Assembly (NCBI RefSeq): GCF_900698995.1
Contig: NZ_LR217735.1
Location: 248,001-312,000, forward strand
Reading direction: 5' to 3'
Length of the DNA stretch: 64,000 nucleotides
From: Erwinia_E haradaeae_C
GTDB lineage: Bacteria; Pseudomonadota; Gammaproteobacteria; Enterobacterales; Enterobacteriaceae
Part shown: piece after piece, positions 10,430 through 20,084 of the stretch
Layout of the letters: each line of letters opens with the position of its first letter
How positions within the stretch are numbered: the first letter of the stretch is position 1
Program-made: the position numbers and the translations under genes
Notes under the pieces: model-generated
Told to the model about the DNA's origin: nothing
The model's input: only the letters and a program-made list of their open reading frames with translations
The model's database searches: none

Positions 10430-10888
10430 TATGCATAATGGAATAATTAATACTTAATAATGTAGCATTAGTATATTTATTAGAAAGAAGTGCATTTGAT
10501 CTATTTTGATGATGTTTTTAGTTATGTTCAAATGAATGATTTGAAAGGAGTTTTATTGTTAGAATAAGAAGTGATCTATTAGCCTTATGTTATGATGCTG
10601 AATTATATTTACATAAACATAAAAGTAAGAATCATTAATCGAAAAATATACTTTTAAGTGTATTTTTATAAAACGTTTGTAATAGTACATATAAAAAATA
10701 GTATTTTTAAGTATTTTTTATTAATTGTGTGTATTAATAACATCTGAATATTTATTATAATCGTTAGATTGTAAGTGTTTATGTATTTATATAAAAATAA
10801 TTATTGTTGAATGTTCTGATAAAAGGTCTTCATTTATCTTAAAAATATTTCCTTAATGAAATTAAATTAGTAAAATAACTAAAACAAG

Positions 10889-10930
10889 CGCGATCACTAT
10901 GATAATCACCAGGGTATCATAGTGATCGCG
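10889..10930. terminator. perfect 16-bp inverted repeat, possible minus-strand terminator
   Basis: The arm at 10889-10904 (CGCGATCACTATGATA) is the exact reverse complement of 10915-10930, with a 10-base loop. On the minus strand the stem is followed by the T-rich run TTGTTTTAGTTATTTT, as in an intrinsic terminator. On the plus strand an A-run follows instead. No minus-strand gene is left nearby to be terminated, so its role is unclear. Confidence 0.4.
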
Positions 10931-11013
10931 ATAAAAAAATTTGCATGATTGGCATCATATAGTGATTTTAGGTACTTCTGAAATTAGTTATCTTTTTAAT
11001 TAAGAAAAAATAA

Positions 11014-11031
11014 CAGCAGTACATGCTGCTG
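11014..11031 (-). terminator. CAGCAG hairpin, possible minus-strand terminator
   Basis: CAGCAG and CTGCTG pair around a six-base centre. Reading the minus strand, TTATTTTTTC follows the stem, the layout of an intrinsic terminator. There is no intact minus-strand gene to its right within the spacer, so it may be a relic. Confidence 0.35.
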
Positions 11032-11249
11032 ATTTTACGAATAAAATGAGATATTTTTATTATATTTTAATATATAAAAAGAAGTAGGCATTATATCTAG
11101 TTTCTAGATAAAAGGAATTATTATCATCTAATAATGGCACAAAATAAAGAATGGATGGGATTATTAGAATAGCTAACGCCGTGTATGATTAGTGCATGCT
11201 AATAATAAGTGGATGTTTAAGTTTTAGCTTTTTCTGGAGTAATTAAAGC

Positions 11250-11990
11250 ATGAATCAAGAACATCTAGAAGGCTCGTGGAATATTGATCGCGATGAGATC
11301 AATAAATTTTCACGTTTAGCGTCGTCTTGGTGGGATTTAAAAGGTCCATTTCGGCCTCTTCATAGCATGAACTTAATACGTTTAGAGTGGATTATAAAAC
11401 ATACGAATGGTTTATTTGGTAAAAATATTTTAGATGTTGGTTGTGGCGGGGGCATCCTGGCAGAAAGTATGGCTCGAGAAGGGGCAAGTGTGACTGGTTT
11501 AGATATCAGTGAAGAATTATTACAAGTCGCACGTTTTCATGCTACGACAAATAACATAAAGATATATTATATTAAAAAAACAGTGGAAGCGTATGCTGAG
11601 CAGTTTTCTGGTCAGTACGAGGTTGTAACTTGCATGGAAATGTTAGAGCATGTTCCTAATCCATATTCAATTATTTATGCTTGTGCTAGGCTTGTTAAGC
11701 CATCTGGAAGTGTCTTTTTTTCCACTTTAAATCGTACGAAAAAATCTTGGTTCATAGCAATTTTAGGTGCAGAGTATATTTTTAAAATTTTACCTCGCGG
11801 AACGCATAATATAAAAAAATTAATTCGCCCTAATGAATTGTTAGAATGGATTGATGCAACACATCTTTGTGTATATGACATGATTGGGTTATGTTATAAT
11901 CCTCTTGGCAATTATTGTCGATTAACCTCTAATGTTGATGTGAGCTACATGGTTCATGCACAATATGATATTAATCATAAAGTGATTTAA
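11250..11990 (+). CDS. ubiG: ubiquinone biosynthesis O-methyltransferase
   Basis: UbiG performs both O-methylations of the ubiquinone ring using S-adenosylmethionine. The 246-residue protein (E. coli 240) has a Rossmann-type SAM-binding motif ILDVGCGGG at residues 60-68, the GLDIS acidic loop about 20 residues later, and the EMLEHV block near 131 that is diagnostic of UbiG. It stands alone between spacers. ispB and ubiA in this window belong to the same pathway. Confidence 0.96.
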   Translation: MNQEHLEGSWNIDRDEINKFSRLASSWWDLKGPFRPLHSMNLIRLEWIIKHTNGLFGKNILDVGCGGGILAESMAREGASVTGLDISEELLQVARFHATTNNIKIYYIKKTVEAYAEQFSGQYEVVTCMEMLEHVPNPYSIIYACARLVKPSGSVFFSTLNRTKKSWFIAILGAEYIFKILPRGTHNIKKLIRPNELLEWIDATHLCVYDMIGLCYNPLGNYCRLTSNVDVSYMVHAQYDINHKVI

Positions 11991-12223
11991 AGATATTAAG
12001 TAAAATTATTATTTTTATGTTATTTTTCATATCTTAGTTGTCAGAAACATGTATTTTTTATTTTTATCATTTGTTGTAAGTAGATTACAGACAAATTTTA
12101 ATGTTTCACAGATTTATAAAATTTTTTTTGGATACATTGGACAATGCAATCTGCAGATTAGATTTTGAATATACTTATAATAAATATTATTGCACTATAA
12201 ACTATAAAAGTAATCAGTAGTAT
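11991..12223. other. AT-rich spacer, nothing recognised
   Basis: This is a short stretch between ubiG and the tRNA-Asn promoter. No coding or RNA signature was seen. Confidence 0.4.
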
Positions 12224-12252
12224 TTGACATATTGCAGTTTATAGGTTAAAAT
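12224..12252 (+). promoter_or_regulatory. sigma-70 promoter of tRNA-Asn
   Basis: A perfect -35 box TTGACA (12224-12229), a 17-base spacer and -10 box TAAAAT (12247-12252) end 20 bases before the mature tRNA. This is the best sigma-70 promoter seen in the window. Confidence 0.8.
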
Positions 12253-12272
12253 TTAATTTTTATTTCCAGTAA

Positions 12273-12348
12273 TCCTCTGTAGTTCAGCTGGCAGAACGGC
12301 GGACTGTTAATCCGTATGTCACTGGTTCGAATCCAGTCAGAGGAGCCA
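12273..12348 (+). tRNA. tRNA-Asn (anticodon GTT)
   Basis: This is a complete cloverleaf. The acceptor stem TCCTCTG pairs with CAGAGGA. The anticodon arm is CGGACTGTTAATCCG with anticodon GTT, and the T arm contains GGTTCGAATCC. The discriminator is G and the 3' CCA is encoded at 12346-12348. A near-consensus sigma-70 promoter lies just upstream. Confidence 0.98.
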
Positions 12349-12995
12349 TAATCCCATTAGATATATATTTTCTATTGGTCTGAGTGAATAAATCTTAGTA
12401 AAGAACATAAATTTTTTCAAGCAAAAGTAATTATATACTAATAAAATTATTAAAATTCTCAATTATTTTCATTAGAAAAATAATATTTAAATATATCTAT
12501 CTCAGAATTTATAATAATTTATTTTTATAAATTGATATGCTAAGAATATAAAGATTCAAAATATGTAATATATCTCTTATCTATTGATATTTTTAAAATT
12601 AGATCAATGATTCGATATTAATGAGGATTAGCTTATGTAAGGTTTATTTCTAGTAAGCATTATTAATGGATTGAAATTTCTTGTATCTAAAACATTATTT
12701 ATATTTAAATGCATTATCATTCGTTTGTTTATTTAAATATTTTTATTGTTTTTATTAAAAATGCCATGTATTTGTAATAAAAAGACAATTTTTTAGAATA
12801 AATTATTAAAAATATTGTTTTTATCTTTAATAGGTATAGTTGTTACAACATAAAAAAATAGTTATCTTGATCATGGTATGTGTCTTGTATTTAGTATGGT
12901 TATTTATCAGAAGTGATAATTTTATAGTTTTTAAAAAAAATTTAAAATAAAATTTATTATTCAAATAATAATTGAGTTTTATCATATTAAAGATA
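12349..12995. other. AT-rich spacer, nothing recognised
   Basis: The spacer lies between tRNA-Asn and the 3' end of ispB. No terminator or protein block stood out on either strand. Confidence 0.4.
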
Positions 12996-13970
12996 TTAAC
13001 TTATGCGCTGCATTGAAATATGTACTAATGCTTCTAATGCATTACGCCATGGTGATTGAGGAAGGATTCTTAGTGCCGTAATGGCTTTATTAGCTTCTTT
13101 CTGAGCGGTTTTTCTAGTACATTCTAGAGAACCGCATTCTTTTATTGTTGATTGAATAATATCAAAAAAGTGGCGACCATTTCCTTTACTGATTACTGAA
13201 CGAATTAAGTTAACTTGTTCCAGGGTTCCATGACGCATTGCGTGTAATAAGGGGAGAGTTAGTTTTCCTTCTTTAAGGTCAGCACCTGTATTTTTGCCTA
13301 ATATTTTATTATTAGAACTATAATCTAATATGTCATCAATAAGTTGAAATGCAGTACCAAAATAACGCCCATAAGCTTGTAAAGCTTGCTCTTGAGCTAG
13401 AGTAGATCCAGCTAAAATCGCAGAAGTTTGTGCTGCAGCTTCAAAAAGGCGTGCTGTTTTATTATAGATAATATGCATATACTTTTCTTCAGTGAGATCT
13501 GGATTATTGCAATTGAGTAATTGAAGAATTTCTCCTTCAGAAATGACATTAACGGCTTCTGAGATTATTCTTAGAATTTTTAATGATCCAAGATTAGTCA
13601 TCATGTGAAATGCACGAGTATATATAAAATCACCTACTAATACACTAGCTGCATTCCCAAAAGCCATATTAGCGGTAGGTTGCCCTCTACGAGCTTCTGA
13701 TTGGTCAACGACGTCGTCATGTAGCAGGGTTGCGGTATGGATGAATTCAATGAGCGCCGCCATAATAATATGTTGTTTTCCTGAGTAACTGTGAATGGCC
13801 CGTGCTGCTAATAATGTAATGATTGGGCGAATACGTTTACCTCCGCTGCTAATGATGTAGCAACTGAGTTGATTAATCAGAGGAATATTTGAGTTCAGCT
13901 GTTTGTTTATGGCGGTATTAACATCTTCCATATCGTGTTTAATAAGTATGTTTATTTCTTCTAAGTTCAT
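12996..13970 (-). CDS. ispB: octaprenyl diphosphate synthase
   Basis: IspB extends farnesyl diphosphate with isopentenyl diphosphate to make the octaprenyl side chain of ubiquinone. The 324-residue protein (E. coli 323) carries the first aspartate-rich motif HDDVVD at residues 84-89 and the second, DDILD, near 212, plus the GGKRIRP substrate block at 43-49. It is divergent from rplU, the arrangement found in E. coli. With ubiA and ubiG it suggests that aerobic ubiquinone synthesis is kept. Confidence 0.96.
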   Translation of the reverse strand: MNLEEINILIKHDMEDVNTAINKQLNSNIPLINQLSCYIISSGGKRIRPIITLLAARAIHSYSGKQHIIMAALIEFIHTATLLHDDVVDQSEARRGQPTANMAFGNAASVLVGDFIYTRAFHMMTNLGSLKILRIISEAVNVISEGEILQLLNCNNPDLTEEKYMHIIYNKTARLFEAAAQTSAILAGSTLAQEQALQAYGRYFGTAFQLIDDILDYSSNNKILGKNTGADLKEGKLTLPLLHAMRHGTLEQVNLIRSVISKGNGRHFFDIIQSTIKECGSLECTRKTAQKEANKAITALRILPQSPWRNALEALVHISMQRIS

Positions 13971-14132
13971 GGTTTTTTCGTTATCACCTAGTTTTTATTG
14001 CGACGGAAGTTATAGATGTATATTTATATTATGTATATATACAATAAATCATACAGTATATAATATCGAATTATGTATTGAGAAATATTTACTTTTTTGT
14101 GTAGTGTTTTATTTTGCATTAATAATAAATGC

Positions 14133-14160
14133 TTGTTTTTAACAAAGAGTTTTGTATAAT
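14133..14160 (+). promoter_or_regulatory. candidate sigma-70 promoter for rplU-rpmA
   Basis: TTGTTT (14133-14138), a 16-base spacer and a perfect TATAAT (14155-14160) lie about 70 bases upstream of rplU in the divergent ispB/rplU region. Confidence 0.55.
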
Positions 14161-14227
14161 TATATATCTAATAAAACTTATAGCGTAGCATTATATTGCT
14201 CAGGAAGGCGCAGAAATGGAGTTGGCT

Positions 14228-14578
14228 ATGTATGCGGTTTTTCAAAGTGGCGGAAAGCAGCACCGAGTGAGTGAAGGTCAGGTGGTTCGACTAGAAAAGA
14301 TAGATAGCTTGATTAGTAACATAGTGGTATTTAATCAAGTTCTTATGATCGCCAATGATGAGTATATTAATATAGGTTCGCCTTTTATAATAGGTGGAAC
14401 AATACACGCAGAAATTATCGCTCATGGTCGTAGTAAAAAAATAAAAATTATTAAATTTCGTGCTCGTAAGCATTATCGAAAACATCAAGGTCATCGTCAG
14501 TATTTTACTGACGTTAAGATTATTACCATTAAAGATTCAGTTAGAGTCTCCGGAGATTACTTAACACATGGCGCATAA
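14228..14578 (+). CDS. rplU: 50S ribosomal protein L21
   Basis: L21 is a primary binder of 23S rRNA. The start at 14228 gives MYAVFQSGGKQ, identical to the family start; an ATG at 14216 would add four residues and also has a ribosome binding site (AGGAAGG), so it cannot be excluded. The body matches E. coli L21 to TDVKI, but the frame continues for about 17 extra residues (116 in all, against 103) and its stop lies inside rpmA. The overlap is 11 bases. Loss of the original stop codon is the simplest explanation. Confidence 0.95.
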   Translation: MYAVFQSGGKQHRVSEGQVVRLEKIDSLISNIVVFNQVLMIANDEYINIGSPFIIGGTIHAEIIAHGRSKKIKIIKFRARKHYRKHQGHRQYFTDVKIITIKDSVRVSGDYLTHGA

Positions 14579-14834
14579 AAAAGCAGGCGGATCCACACGT
14601 AATGGTCGAGATTCCCATGCAAAACGACTGGGAGTAAAACGTTTTGGAGGAGAAACTGTATTAGCAGGTAGCATTATTGTTCGGCAGAGAGGAACGCATT
14701 TTTATGCCGGTGAAAATGTAGGGTGTGGTCGCGATCATACTCTGTTCGCGACTGCTAATGGTCAAGTAAAATTTGAAATTAAAGGAGCAGACAGAAAAAA
14801 ATATATTAGCATAGTTTCGAATTGTATCGATTAG
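14568..14834 (+). CDS. rpmA: 50S ribosomal protein L27
   Basis: L27 lies near the peptidyl-transferase centre of the 50S subunit. The 88-residue protein begins MAHKKAGGSTRNGRDS, the invariant family N-terminus, and contains the RQRGTHF and VGCGRDHTLFA blocks. It overlaps the extended end of rplU by 11 bases. In E. coli yhbE and obgE follow; here a yhbE remnant and then obgE follow. Confidence 0.97.
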   Translation: MAHKKAGGSTRNGRDSHAKRLGVKRFGGETVLAGSIIVRQRGTHFYAGENVGCGRDHTLFATANGQVKFEIKGADRKKYISIVSNCID

Positions 14835-14879
14835 TATCATAGTATGTATTTCTATAATGTATTTTTAAGAAATTTTAAA

Positions 14880-16040
14880 AATAAAATTAAGCACTCAAAA
14901 ATAAAGATTTGTATAAATTTCATACAACATAGATTTATGGTAATTTAAAATATTACATCTGACATTAGAGAGAGTTTTTGATAGATGAAAACACATCTAA
15001 AATATTATTTATTTTAAGCATAAAGAGATTAGTTGTGATATTTTAGTATAAATAATATTATAAATAATATATAGGTACTACTAATTATGGTAGATAGTTC
15101 TCATTAATATGATATTGATTTAGCAATTCATTTTCCCATAAAATAAAGCATATCTTAGTAGCATATAAAATATATACACTTCCAACCAATATTTAAACTA
15201 TCTTTTAAATCTAAACCGTTTTAACTATAAATTAAAATTAGAAGATTGTCGCTTAGCATCTGATGTAAATGTGTGATTTTATTAATTAGAGTCACTATTG
15301 AGATGTTATCATTATTTGATATCCTATTTTTCATCTGTATAAATATGTTATTAGGAAGAGTGCTTATCACACACTACTACTAGCAATAGTTAAAAAATTT
15401 TATATATTTTTATATATAAGTGAATTTTTAGTTAAGGTCGGTTAAAAATAGAATTTTTACTATTGGTGATTTTTTTACTAACTAATGGTTTTGTGTGTCG
15501 AGAAGATAGCTAACCTATAGAGATAAATGCAAGTTATTCGATTGAGAAATAGGGGGATGTGGTTTATTTTATTTATACATTACAGCATTAAGATAAAATT
15601 TAATTTTACCATAATACCATATTATCTAAGATTTTCAGCAGGGTATATATAAAAATGCCAAATTTTTATATATGGAATAAAAAATTTAGATTATCATCAA
15701 GAGTGTAGTTGAGTTGCTTAGATAGTTATTTTATTTTAGAATATTAAGTAATGATATCGTCAAACTATTTTTTTATGAAATCAGAGCGTTATATGACTTA
15801 TTTTTTACTGACAAAGACTGATGAAGATAGATGTGTATATTGAGTTAAGCGCATAGTCTTTAAATAGTAGAAATCAATAGGTTTTTATTTCTTGGAAATT
15901 AGCAAATCGCTTTATAGTATGCGGAGTGTTAATTAAGTGTGAACATTTTATTTTTCATGGTCAATATTTATTTAGGGTTATGTACTCGCTAGCTTTGGAT
16001 ATTACCCATTCTGGAATATACATGGTTGTATCGATAGTGG
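14880..16040 (+). pseudogene. yhbE: yhbE (EamA-family transporter) remnant
   Basis: This spacer occupies the place of yhbE in the conserved order rplU-rpmA-yhbE-obgE. Two blocks match E. coli YhbE. YYW.FF at about 15458-15475 corresponds to YTWGVIF. QVIRLR followed by ILFIHYSI at about 15530-15590 corresponds to QKVLLRR and ILFLLYTL. The distance between them is about 102 bases, against 93 expected. MYS near 15980 matches the C-terminal AMYS block, but with a longer gap. No open frame remains, and the ends are estimated. Confidence 0.45.
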
Positions 16041-16049
16041 AGTAGTTAA

Positions 16050-17099
16050 ATGCAGTTTGTGGATGAAGCAAAGATTCTAGTTATTGCTGGTAACGGGGGT
16101 AACGGTTGTGTTAGTTTTCGCCGTGAGAAGTATATCCCTCGTGGCGGCCCTGATGGTGGTGATGGCGGTGATGGCGGTGATGTATATATACAAGCTAATG
16201 AGAATTTGAATACATTAGTTCAGTTTCATTTTAAAAAAACTTTTTGTGCTAATAATGGGCAAAAGGGTCAGAGTGGTGATTGTAAAGGAAAGCGAGGAAA
16301 GGATTTAGTGATTCATGTTCCTATTGGAACTAGAATCATTGATTGTGATACAGCTCAGGTACTAGGTGATATGACCTGTCATCTGCAGATAATGATTTTG
16401 GCTAAGGGTGGTTGGCATGGCATGGGTAATACGCGGTTTAAGTCATCAATTAATCGCGCTCCACGTCAAAAGACTATGGGTACATTGGGTGAAAAACGTA
16501 ATATACAGTTAGAAATAATGTTATTAGCAGATGTTGGCATGTTAGGGTTGCCGAACGCAGGTAAATCAACTTTTACCTGTACAGTATCTGCTGCTAAATC
16601 AAAAATAGCTGATTATCCGTTTACAACATTAGTTCCTAGTCTTGGTGTAGTTCGATTAGACTATAATAATAGTTTTGTGATTGCGGATATACCCGGTTTA
16701 ATTCATGGAGCTTCTAATGGTTCAGGGTTAGGTATTCGTTTCTTAAAGCATCTTGAACGTTGTCACTTATTGTTACATATTGTAGATATAGCATCAACAA
16801 ATGAAAGAGATTTGGTGAAGGATATTTCTATTATTTTATATGAGTTAGAGAGATACAATCTGAATCTTCTTCAAAAATCTCGGTGGTTAGTCTTTAACAA
16901 AATGGATCTTATAGATTATAAAGAGGCACAGTTACGTATGGCTGCTGTTGTTAAAGCTATTCAATGGACTGATAAGTATTATCTAATCTCTTCATTGAAT
17001 AATACAGGTATAAAGGGATTGTGCCTGGATATTTCTTTTTTCATAAAAAATATCAACATGCAGACTGATGAAAAACTTGATAAGGTAGAGGGAGTATAG
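16050..17099 (+). CDS. obgE: Obg-family GTPase
   Basis: ObgE is a GTPase associated with the 50S subunit and needed for ribosome assembly. The 349-residue protein has the glycine-rich Obg fold (residues 1-155, with GGPDGGDGGDGGDV near 32-45). The G domain follows, with GLPNAGKST at 166-174, the switch block DYPFTTLVPSLGVV, DIPGLI, and NKMDL near 285. It is about 40 residues shorter than E. coli ObgE because the strongly acidic C-terminal tail is absent. Start and order agree with E. coli. Confidence 0.96.
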   Translation: MQFVDEAKILVIAGNGGNGCVSFRREKYIPRGGPDGGDGGDGGDVYIQANENLNTLVQFHFKKTFCANNGQKGQSGDCKGKRGKDLVIHVPIGTRIIDCDTAQVLGDMTCHLQIMILAKGGWHGMGNTRFKSSINRAPRQKTMGTLGEKRNIQLEIMLLADVGMLGLPNAGKSTFTCTVSAAKSKIADYPFTTLVPSLGVVRLDYNNSFVIADIPGLIHGASNGSGLGIRFLKHLERCHLLLHIVDIASTNERDLVKDISIILYELERYNLNLLQKSRWLVFNKMDLIDYKEAQLRMAAVVKAIQWTDKYYLISSLNNTGIKGLCLDISFFIKNINMQTDEKLDKVEGV

Positions 17100-17104
17100 A
17101 ATTC

Positions 17105-17560
17105 TAAGAAAAGTTTAAAGAGGTGGGCAAGAGAGGTAATATGCTTAGCATAAGAGTTACGATGTTAGAAGCAGATTATTTATATATTAGCAATAATTGT
17201 CTATTCTGATAACAATATAATATTGTATTGCCAAGATAGCGTACATAGATAATAGTGTACTATGAAAAAAGAGATCGTTCGTGTAAGTTTTGTTCTAATA
17301 GTCTAGAAATTTTATAAAAACTTTATTTTGATAGAATCAAAATCATCTGTATTAATATATAATTAGGGTGATCAGTATAAATATGATTACTAGTAGGTAT
17401 TACTTTGCATACCGAGATATTAAGAATAGTAACAATTTTTACAATATAAGAATGTAGGGATTCCGATCCAAGATGTATTGTTATTATATTTTTTATTAGT
17501 TAAATGATTGTTTCGATGTTTTTTTAATCTCGGCTCATGCTTTAATAAAAACTACTCATA
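17105..17560 (-). pseudogene. dacB: dacB (penicillin-binding protein 4) remnant
   Basis: On the minus strand at about 17175-17285 the reading gives RSLFS, a stop, YTII, then YVRYLGN and QNRQLLLI. These align in order with E. coli DacB GSLQGVYNLA, FVQYLSG and RNRRIPLV, and K-L-T-R-T just before fits KVSAKTG. Internal deletions are needed between blocks. The direction is convergent with obgE, exactly as in E. coli. The space is at most a third of a full dacB, so most of it is gone. DacB trims peptidoglycan peptides. Confidence 0.5.
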
Positions 17561-17614
17561 ACTTATCCATGCAAGTATTACTAATGCTGTCCCGTGTCTT
17601 TTCCGGAGCTGTTC

Positions 17615-19171
17615 ATGTCATTTCTTTTAGATCCTTCAGTTTTTGCGGGTCTTTTTACTCTCATTCTTCTTGAAATTGTCCTGGGTATTGATAATTTAGT
17701 ATTCATTGCTATTTTGTCCGATAAGCTCTTACCAAAACAGCGTGATAAAGCTCGTCTAACTGGCCTATTGCTAGCCATGGTGATGCGCTTAGGTCTTTTA
17801 TCCTTAATGTCATGGATGTCTACCATGAATCGCCCACTGTTTAGTGTAGGTGATTGTAGTTTTTCTGGCCGTGAATTAATGTTACTTATGGGAGGTATTT
17901 TTCTATTATTTAAAGCTACGACAGAGTTGCACGATCGCTTAGAAAATCGAGATATTCATGATCTAGACCATAAAGGCTATGCTAGTTTTTGGTCAGTTGT
18001 AGTGCAAGTGGTTGTTTTAGACGCAGTATTTTCTCTTGACGCAGTGATTACTGCAGTGGGTATGGTAAATAATTTATCCATTATGATGCTTGCGGTAATT
18101 ATGGCTATGAGCGTGATGGTTATCGCTTCTAAACCGTTAACTGACTTTGTAAACACTCATCCAACCGTAGTGGTCTTATGCTTAAGTTTCCTGCTAATGA
18201 TAGGTTTTAGTCTCTTAGCTGAAGGTTTACATTTTAACATACCGAAAGGTTATTTATATGCAGCAATTAGTTTTTCAATTGTAATTGAATTATTCAATCA
18301 AATGGCGCGGCGTAATTTTATGCGTCATCAAGAAAGACGCCCTATGCGCGAGAGAACTGCGGAAGCTATTCAACGTTTAATGGGAGGACACAAGCAACAC
18401 GTTAGTCATAGAATAGAAGATGGTACTGTAACGACACTATCTCCAAAGGAAGCGTTTAAAGAGGAAGAGCGTTATATGATGAACGGAGTGCTAACTCTTG
18501 CTGCTCGTTCAGTGCGTAGTATAATGACACCACGGGGAGAAATTTCCTGGGTCAACTTAACTGCCTCGTTAGATGAAGTGCGTATGCAGTTACTAGATAC
18601 GCCACACAGTTTATTTCCGGTGTGCAGTGGCGAACTAGATTCTATCATAGGTGTGGTGCGAGCTAAAGAATTGTTAGTGGCCTTAGATCATGGTGTTGAT
18701 GTTTTTGCTTTTGCAAGCGCTACACCGCCTATTATTATACCAGATACTTTGAATCCATTGAATCTTCTTGGTGTACTGCGCCGAGCAAAAGGTAGTTTTG
18801 TTGTTGTAACTGGTGAATTTGGCGCGGTGCAAGGGCTTATCACGCCATTAGATGTATTAGAAGCTATTGCCGGTGAATTTCCAGATGAAGATGAGACACC
18901 AGATATTGTTCTTGATGAAGATGGCTGGTTGGTTAAGGGTGGGGCTGATTTGCATTCATTACAGCATTTATTGAATAATAAGGAATTAATTAAACCAAAA
19001 GATCATAATGCATCGTTAGCCGGGCTAATTATTGAGCATATAGGTAGATTGCCTAAAGTTGGTGATATTATTAATATTCATCCTCTTAGATTTCAAATTG
19101 TAGAAGCTACTGATTATCGTATTGATTTAATACGAGTTACAAAACAAGATAATAAAAAAAATAATTGTTAA
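17615..19171 (+). CDS. yoaE: TerC/CBS-domain membrane protein YoaE
   Basis: This is an inner-membrane protein with a TerC-like domain of about seven membrane segments (residues 1-230, including ETVLGIDN-type EIVLGIDN and DAVFSLDAV), then a CBS pair (about 300-420) and a C-terminal CorC/HlyC domain. It matches E. coli YoaE throughout, including GEISWV and GVLRRA blocks. ATG 17615 with GGAG eight bases upstream gives 518 residues, the E. coli length; a GTG at 17594 would add seven. The substrate is unknown; TerC proteins are linked to metal ion handling. Confidence 0.9.
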   Translation: MSFLLDPSVFAGLFTLILLEIVLGIDNLVFIAILSDKLLPKQRDKARLTGLLLAMVMRLGLLSLMSWMSTMNRPLFSVGDCSFSGRELMLLMGGIFLLFKATTELHDRLENRDIHDLDHKGYASFWSVVVQVVVLDAVFSLDAVITAVGMVNNLSIMMLAVIMAMSVMVIASKPLTDFVNTHPTVVVLCLSFLLMIGFSLLAEGLHFNIPKGYLYAAISFSIVIELFNQMARRNFMRHQERRPMRERTAEAIQRLMGGHKQHVSHRIEDGTVTTLSPKEAFKEEERYMMNGVLTLAARSVRSIMTPRGEISWVNLTASLDEVRMQLLDTPHSLFPVCSGELDSIIGVVRAKELLVALDHGVDVFAFASATPPIIIPDTLNPLNLLGVLRRAKGSFVVVTGEFGAVQGLITPLDVLEAIAGEFPDEDETPDIVLDEDGWLVKGGADLHSLQHLLNNKELIKPKDHNASLAGLIIEHIGRLPKVGDIINIHPLRFQIVEATDYRIDLIRVTKQDNKKNNC

Positions 19172-20084
19172 TTTCTAATTAATGGATAATTTTATATTAA
19201 TTTTATACCATATAAAATATAATAGCATCGTTTCATTTTTGATTCTTACTAGATATAAGACACAAAGGGCTCTTATTAAAGAAAGGCGCGATGTATATTT
19301 ATTTTTATGATTATAAATGTATGTATTATATATAAGAACTTATATATTATATATTATAATTAGAATAATATGTTAGAGATTATATATTAATATATTTTAT
19401 AATTACATCTCACAATGAATTTTTGTATTTTTATCAAAATAATGATTATCTGTGAAAAATATGATATGTGTGTTTTATTTAGTAAACATCACATAGTTAA
19501 TGTACATCATAGAATGATTTTATAATTAGTATTATAATCCTATTATAGGTGATACAGGTAATGGACATAGCTCTTATAGAGCTGAACTTATATGTATTTT
19601 GAGTATAGTAGAGGCATATTAGTAGTAATAATAGAGATTATAGAGATTATGAGATAGGTGAAACCCCGATAGGGATTCTATTAAGATTGTATAGTTAGTG
19701 TAATTTTTTAAATATGTAGATATTACTTAAACATAACGACTATCACCGAAGATTATAGAATTGAGATATTACTTTGATAGTTATGGATATTCGTTAATTG
19801 CTCTATAATTATAATACAGATTAAATTACACAAGAGTTAATGAGATATGTTATTAACATATCTTATCATTTTAGACTCAAGATGAGTATCTTGCATATCT
19901 ATTTTATATTAGAAAATAGCATCCAAGTATTATATTATTCCTATTTAAAATAGCTCTGACTATATATAATCAATGTTTTAATATTATAACAGCTTCGGTT
20001 TATCCTACGATAGTTATCACTAATGCAGTTTTTAGTATATTAATTAATAGGCTAGATTATTTAAATGCTGAAAGCAGGACATAC
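19172..20084. other. spacer between yoaE and murJ, one unexplained block
   Basis: The spacer is mostly AT-rich. At 19551-19625 a frame reads GDTGNGHSSYRAEL and onward, less AT-biased than its surroundings, and AGCTCT/AGAGCT within it can form a small hairpin. It may be a coding remnant (yceH, a murJ neighbour in E. coli, was considered), but I cannot support an identity. Confidence 0.3.

Larger units (their letters stand above)
10430..11249. other. dnaJ-ubiG spacer containing two strong hairpins
   Basis: No protein remnant was recognised. The spacer holds a perfect 16-base-pair inverted repeat at 10889-10930 and a CAGCAG/CTGCTG hairpin at 11014-11031, both far more GC-rich than their surroundings. 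Confidence 0.5.

Noticed and set aside
17581..17826. 81-codon minus-strand frame over the yoaE start
   Set aside because: It is antisense to the conserved TerC domain and has no independent support.
19551..19625. Coding-like block GDTGNGHSSYRAEL considered as yceH or mviM remnant
   Set aside because: The alignments were weak and gave two incompatible answers; recorded as unexplained.
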